Source of the DNA: Prevotella sp.
GTDB taxonomy: Bacteria > Bacteroidota > Bacteroidia > Bacteroidales > Bacteroidaceae
Assembly: GCA_003483565.1 (NCBI GenBank)
Contig: DMYZ01000269.1
Span: forward strand, 2,625-11,659
Length of the DNA: 9,035 nucleotides
Direction: 5' to 3'
Numbering within the stretch: the first letter of the stretch is position 1; every line of letters starts with the position of its first letter. Under the pieces are notes generated by a model. That model made no database searches. It was not told where the DNA came from and saw only the letters and a list, made by a program, of their open reading frames with translations. Positions 5,939 through 9,035 of this stretch are shown here, piece after piece. A program made the translations under genes and the position numbers.

Positions 5939-7945
5939 TTAATAAACTATTATCTTTTGATCTTTGCCATTTTTTCTTTTCAATATATATAATCCTTTGG
6001 GAAGGCTTTTTATTGTGTTGGACAAAGAAATTAATCGACCGTTTAAATCATAGATTCCTATTATTTCATCATTTTTGCCTGTAGTTATACCTATGATATC
6101 ATTTGTATCCTCATTAATTTTTCTAGGATTATATTGGAAACTTACGGTTCCATCATCATTCTGTATAATATGTAAAATTGAAGCATGTAAAAAACTAGTG
6201 CTATCTATATTTACATTATAAAGAGAATCACAAGGCATACCATAATCAGTGATACTGTCATTTTTGATACTATCCGTAATATAAGGATATAAATCACCCT
6301 GTTCATCTACACTAACAACATTTGAATAACATCGCAATATAGCAGAATTATCAGCATGTAAAATAGTAAAACGCTCATGGTCATTAGATATCGTAACTCC
6401 ATCAGAAACAATACTATCCTTAGTGTTGACAATATTTGCATTCCAAATTAAAGAATCATAATCAACATGGGTAACTTGAAGTCCAGCACTCGGGATATAA
6501 GTATCCCATCCTGATTTCTGTCGGTTTTCCAATAAATAGTATTCATTTTTATGATTAGGATTAACAATCTTGTAAGCCTTAGCCCCACTCGTGCTTATAG
6601 GTAGAACAGCCTCTATACTGTCATTATCGTTTAGTTTTGAATAATCAAGCCATCCAGCCTCGTGCCGCTCATAGCTGGTATATCCTGAAGGTTTCCATCC
6701 CAACATTTCTGGACCATTATAGCATCCTGCATCCATTAGATCGAAATATCCCATACCATAACCATTTCCAATCTTATCATACATATCGGGGAAACCCAGG
6801 CAATGGGAGAATTCATGGCATATTATGCCTATACCCATTAAATAAGAAGTGCGACCATCAACATAAACTTCATTACTACAAGCATAAGTATTAAATATTT
6901 CATATCCTGTAGGAGATTTCGGATTAATTTGATAAACCAGATAATTATATTTACTTGTTGTTGAAGAACCATTTTCTGTTTTACCTAGACCAGGGGCATG
7001 ATAAGAAATTTCCCCCTTAACATACGACCAAGTACCATTAGCATCATAATAAGAGGAACTATACAAATTATATTCATGCGGCCATATCGTATTGGCTGCA
7101 CCTCCGGAAGCCTCCCCTTGTCCGGCATACAGAACAAACACTTGATCTACAATTCCGTCATCATTCCAATCATAATCAGATAAATCTACATTTGCAGAAT
7201 CGAGAACAGCTTTGCATGCTTCAACAACCATTCTACCCGGATATAAATCATTACCATTAGCATCGTTCTGCCCATAATAAGCATAATTATTAGATAAAGT
7301 AACAGGTCCAAAAACATCAAAAAACAAATCAAACTTCCCGTAACTCTGATCACTAAAATAATCATGTACACTTCCGACAGTATTAAATGGAGAAGGGCTC
7401 ATATATCCCTTTTCATTAAGGATATTCGTAAAAATATTTTTTGGATCAGATGCCGTGAACTTCTTGTCAGAAAATTGTACCAGGATAACAAGTCCTTTTT
7501 TCGTACCAACATAAGAAGATGCTAATGACGAAGATGTGGCCCTTGTCAACTGCGAACCCATAACCTTAACGTTCATAGTCTGACCAGAAGAAGAAATTAG
7601 AGCCGAAGGCATCGTCTTGGATAAATGCAAATTTATACCCTTACTCCTTTTAATACCATTTACTCTTGATTGCTCTGCTACTTTTCGATCCCCCGGAGCA
7701 TGAGCCAAAAGAGATGTAGCCTTCATCCCATAGCCTATCTCATTAGCATAATAATAGCTGCCATTTTTTTCAATCAAAGGAACAGTGTCTGAAGTAATAT
7801 AATAGTGAATATGTTCATCACCGACAAGCATAACTTTCAAACTTGAGCCATCACTCTGGACAATCGTTTTCCAACGATGCATAGCAGGAACAGCATGCAC
7901 CAAGGAAACAATCGCTGCAAACAATAATATGAATTTAAACCGCAT
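5939..7945 (-). CDS. Secreted M6 family metalloprotease with T9SS C-terminal sorting domain
   Basis: A 668-residue zinc protease. Residues 1-18 are a signal peptide (MRFKFILLFAAIVSLVHA). The N-terminal part has the DGSSLKVMLVGDEHIHYY block (32-49) common ahead of M6 catalytic domains and likely a propeptide. The catalytic domain begins near KGLVILVQFSDKKF (150-163). It carries an Asp-rich probable calcium site, YDWNDDGIVDQVFV (258-271), the zinc-binding HEFSHCLGFPD (H377, E378, H381, D387; HEXXHXXGXXD) and a likely Met-turn at M404 in FDLMD. ENRQKSGWD and GLQVTHVDYD (473-497) are conserved M6 features. The last 45 or so residues, with GIYDLNGRLIS, LPKGLYILK and KIIVY at the end, match a T9SS type A sorting domain, so the enzyme should cross the outer membrane and be surface-attached or released. 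All catalytic residues are present. It is divergent from the glycosyltransferase at 8054 and probably heads an operon with the DUF4923-like gene. Its protein substrate is unknown. Confidence 0.93.
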   Translation of the reverse strand: MRFKFILLFAAIVSLVHAVPAMHRWKTIVQSDGSSLKVMLVGDEHIHYYITSDTVPLIEKNGSYYYANEIGYGMKATSLLAHAPGDRKVAEQSRVNGIKRSKGINLHLSKTMPSALISSSGQTMNVKVMGSQLTRATSSSLASSYVGTKKGLVILVQFSDKKFTASDPKNIFTNILNEKGYMSPSPFNTVGSVHDYFSDQSYGKFDLFFDVFGPVTLSNNYAYYGQNDANGNDLYPGRMVVEACKAVLDSANVDLSDYDWNDDGIVDQVFVLYAGQGEASGGAANTIWPHEYNLYSSSYYDANGTWSYVKGEISYHAPGLGKTENGSSTTSKYNYLVYQINPKSPTGYEIFNTYACSNEVYVDGRTSYLMGIGIICHEFSHCLGFPDMYDKIGNGYGMGYFDLMDAGCYNGPEMLGWKPSGYTSYERHEAGWLDYSKLNDNDSIEAVLPISTSGAKAYKIVNPNHKNEYYLLENRQKSGWDTYIPSAGLQVTHVDYDSLIWNANIVNTKDSIVSDGVTISNDHERFTILHADNSAILRCYSNVVSVDEQGDLYPYITDSIKNDSITDYGMPCDSLYNVNIDSTSFLHASILHIIQNDDGTVSFQYNPRKINEDTNDIIGITTGKNDEIIGIYDLNGRLISLSNTIKSLPKGLYILKRKNGKDQKIIVY

Positions 7946-8053
7946 AAATGTTATTTATAAGAAACAAAATAAAGAAAAAACAATATATAAAAAAAATAAA
8001 TTCAACCAAGAATAATTTGTTATCAATAAACTCGTTATATTAGTAATTTTAAA
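7946..8053. promoter_or_regulatory. Divergent A/T-rich intergenic region, probable promoters not resolved
   Basis: This 108 bp gap separates the divergent protease and glycosyltransferase starts and must hold promoters for both unless transcription enters from further away. It is extremely A/T-rich, with long A runs on the plus strand (about 7960-8000). The best -7-like boxes each have one mismatch to TAnnTTTG: TTATTTTG on the minus strand (7972-7965) and TATATTAG on the plus strand (8036-8043). A TTTG at 8016-8019 is only 16 nt from the latter, shorter than the usual 19-21. I therefore do not assign a definite promoter. Confidence 0.3.
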
Positions 8054-8992
8054 ATGAAGAACCAACTGTCTATACTATTGCCCGAGTACAATACCTGTTG
8101 CACAGATCTTGTAAAGACTTTGCAACGGCAAGCTAGAAATATAGCTGGGTTGTCATTCGAAATCATTGTTGTTGATGATGGTAGCATAAATAAAATATGG
8201 GAAAAAAATCAATCCATTAACAAGATAGACTGCTGTCGTTTTATCAGAAGAGAAAAAAATTCAGGAAGAGCGGTTATACGTAACTTTCTGGCTCAGCAAG
8301 CCAAGTATCCTTGGTTACTGTTTCTTGATTGCGATCGAAAAATTATTTCCTCCTCGTTTATTGAAAAATACCTTGAAGCTGACGGCAAAGTTATCTATGG
8401 TTGTTATCATGTCATCGGCGACCCCCAGTTGTGTAAGGGAAATCTTAGATATCTTTATGAAAAACAGGCAGAATCTTCACACCTGTCTACTTTTCGCCAA
8501 CAACATCCATACAAAAATTTCAATACTTGCAATTTTATGATTGAGAGACACCTCATTATAAAGCATCCTTTTGATGAGCGATTTATCCATTATGGATATG
8601 AGGACGTTGCGTATGGGAAAAAACTTCAAAAATTAGACATCACTATCAATCATATTGACAATCCTGTAGGACTAGATATTTTCGAATCCAATACAGACTA
8701 TATTGCAAAGACAGAAGAAAGCCTGCACACTTTATTTGCTTTCTCTTCTGAACTGAAAGGCTATTCTACCATACAGAACATTTATATTAAAATCAAACAT
8801 ACTCCAGCATGTACTGCTATAAGACTGTTCCACTATATCTTTCACACAAAGGAAAAGACGAATCTCACCAGCAATCATCCCTGTCTCTGGATATTCAAAT
8901 TATACAGACTGGGATACTTTATATCAATTCATAAATTTCGCTGGCCATTTTTCGCTTCAAGACATCCAGCAAGAAATCTTTCCCAACAATAA
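8054..8992 (+). CDS. GT2-like glycosyltransferase with GT7-type C-terminal motif
   Basis: A 312-residue GT-A fold enzyme. The N-terminus MKNQLSILLPEYN is a variant of the usual SIIIPVYN strand. FEIIVVDDGS gives DDGS at 41-44. NSGRAVIRNFLAQQAKYPWL (69-88) is followed by FLDCD, where DCD (92-94) is the metal-binding DXD. NFNTCNFMIER (155-165) and FIHYGYEDVAYGKKL (177-191) with the E183-D184 pair resemble the acceptor/base region shared with galactosyl/GalNAc transferases (Glyco_transf_7C type). It is thus more like that branch of GT2 than the two GT2 enzymes at 1268 and 2107. The C-terminal 80 residues are basic and aromatic and may help membrane association, but no clear helix spans the membrane. 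The ATG follows A/T-rich sequence with no Shine-Dalgarno. It stands alone on this strand here, divergent from the protease, and its 3' end overlaps a converging reading frame by 74 nt. Sugar specificity is unknown. Confidence 0.9.
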   Translation: MKNQLSILLPEYNTCCTDLVKTLQRQARNIAGLSFEIIVVDDGSINKIWEKNQSINKIDCCRFIRREKNSGRAVIRNFLAQQAKYPWLLFLDCDRKIISSSFIEKYLEADGKVIYGCYHVIGDPQLCKGNLRYLYEKQAESSHLSTFRQQHPYKNFNTCNFMIERHLIIKHPFDERFIHYGYEDVAYGKKLQKLDITINHIDNPVGLDIFESNTDYIAKTEESLHTLFAFSSELKGYSTIQNIYIKIKHTPACTAIRLFHYIFHTKEKTNLTSNHPCLWIFKLYRLGYFISIHKFRWPFFASRHPARNLSQQ

Positions 8993-9035
8993 TACCATAA
9001 TTGCGCAACACCTGTTCCACGGTCTTTCGTGCAAG
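8919..9035 (-). CDS. Partial protein, C-terminal 38 residues, family not recognised
   Basis: Reading the minus strand from the right edge gives an open frame of 38 codons ending in TAA at 8921-8919. It begins LARKTVEQVLRNYGIIVGKD, continues FLLDVLKRK and ends EIYELI. The composition is that of an ordinary soluble helical/strand protein, and the codons look like normal coding sequence. The 43 bp beyond the glycosyltransferase stop are otherwise unexplained. This supports a gene entering from the right and converging on the glycosyltransferase. Against it, the frame is short and two-thirds of it lies antisense to the glycosyltransferase, where a chance frame is possible; an overlap of 74 nt between convergent genes is long. 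I cannot name the family from this fragment. Confidence 0.45.
   Translation of the reverse strand, partial: LARKTVEQVLRNYGIIVGKDFLLDVLKRKMASEIYELI

Noticed and set aside
6637..7371. Several 61-85 codon frames within the M6 protease gene on both strands.
   Set aside because: The protease frame is continuous, with all conserved motifs in order; these frames show no protein-like features.
7965..7972. TTATTTTG on the minus strand as the protease -7 box.
   Set aside because: It lacks the A of TAnnTTTG and no -33 TTTG/TTG lies at a suitable distance; the nearest GTTG is about 30 nt away.
8016..8043. TTTG and TATATTAG upstream of the glycosyltransferase at 8054 as a promoter.
   Set aside because: The spacer is 16 nt where 19-21 is expected, and the -7 box has a mismatch in the TTTG part. 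In DNA this A/T-rich such matches arise easily by chance.
1..9035. Mobile element, phage, toxin-antitoxin, CRISPR or defence system.
   Set aside because: No transposase, integrase, direct repeats with spacers, terminal inverted repeats or nuclease/effector motifs were seen on either strand. All long frames are accounted for by glycan, ribosomal, protease and small unknown proteins.

Overview
The window looks like Bacteroidota chromosome, most likely order Bacteroidales and possibly a Prevotella-like lineage. Four things point there: AT-rich DNA with no obvious Shine-Dalgarno sequences, a textbook Bacteroidota promoter (TTTG, 20 nt, TACCTTTG) in front of rpsP, a ribosomal protein bS16 with a long Ala/Lys/Glu tail, and a secreted M6 metalloprotease ending in a type IX secretion (T9SS) type A sorting domain. 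The genus is an inference; no rRNA or species marker is present.

Layout. (1) Positions 1-1223, minus strand: most of a Wzx-type polysaccharide flippase whose C-terminus lies beyond the left edge. (2) Positions 1268-4459, plus strand, divergent from the flippase across 44 bp: a tightly packed operon of two GT2 glycosyltransferases, one GT-B fold (GT4-like) glycosyltransferase and a 97-residue protein with four CXXC pairs. All successive genes overlap (49, 4 and 16 nt). (3) Positions 4594-5151, minus strand: rpsP with its own promoter and intrinsic terminator. (4) Positions 5280-7945, minus strand: the M6 protease gene followed 11 bp downstream by a DUF4923-like secreted protein, probably one transcript. 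(5) Positions 8054-8992, plus strand: a further GT2-like glycosyltransferase, divergent from the protease. (6) From 8919 to the right edge, minus strand: the probable C-terminal end of another gene, converging on and overlapping the last glycosyltransferase.

How it fits together. The flippase and the glycosyltransferases are the usual parts of an LPS/O-antigen or capsule-type glycan locus: the transferases build a lipid-linked repeat unit in the cytoplasm and the flippase moves it across the inner membrane. No polymerase, initiating transferase or nucleotide-sugar enzyme is in view, so this is one edge or a fragment of such a locus, or a small stand-alone LPS gene set. rpsP and the protease pair look like separate neighbours.

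No intergenic stretch exceeds about 135 bp. I saw no tRNA, rRNA, CRISPR array, insertion sequence, phage gene or defence module. Most of the window is ordinary. The points worth checking are the almost leaderless promoter arrangement at 1255-1268, the zinc-ribbon gene fused into the glycosyltransferase operon, the altered EX7E motif in the GT-B enzyme, and the long 3' overlap at the right edge.
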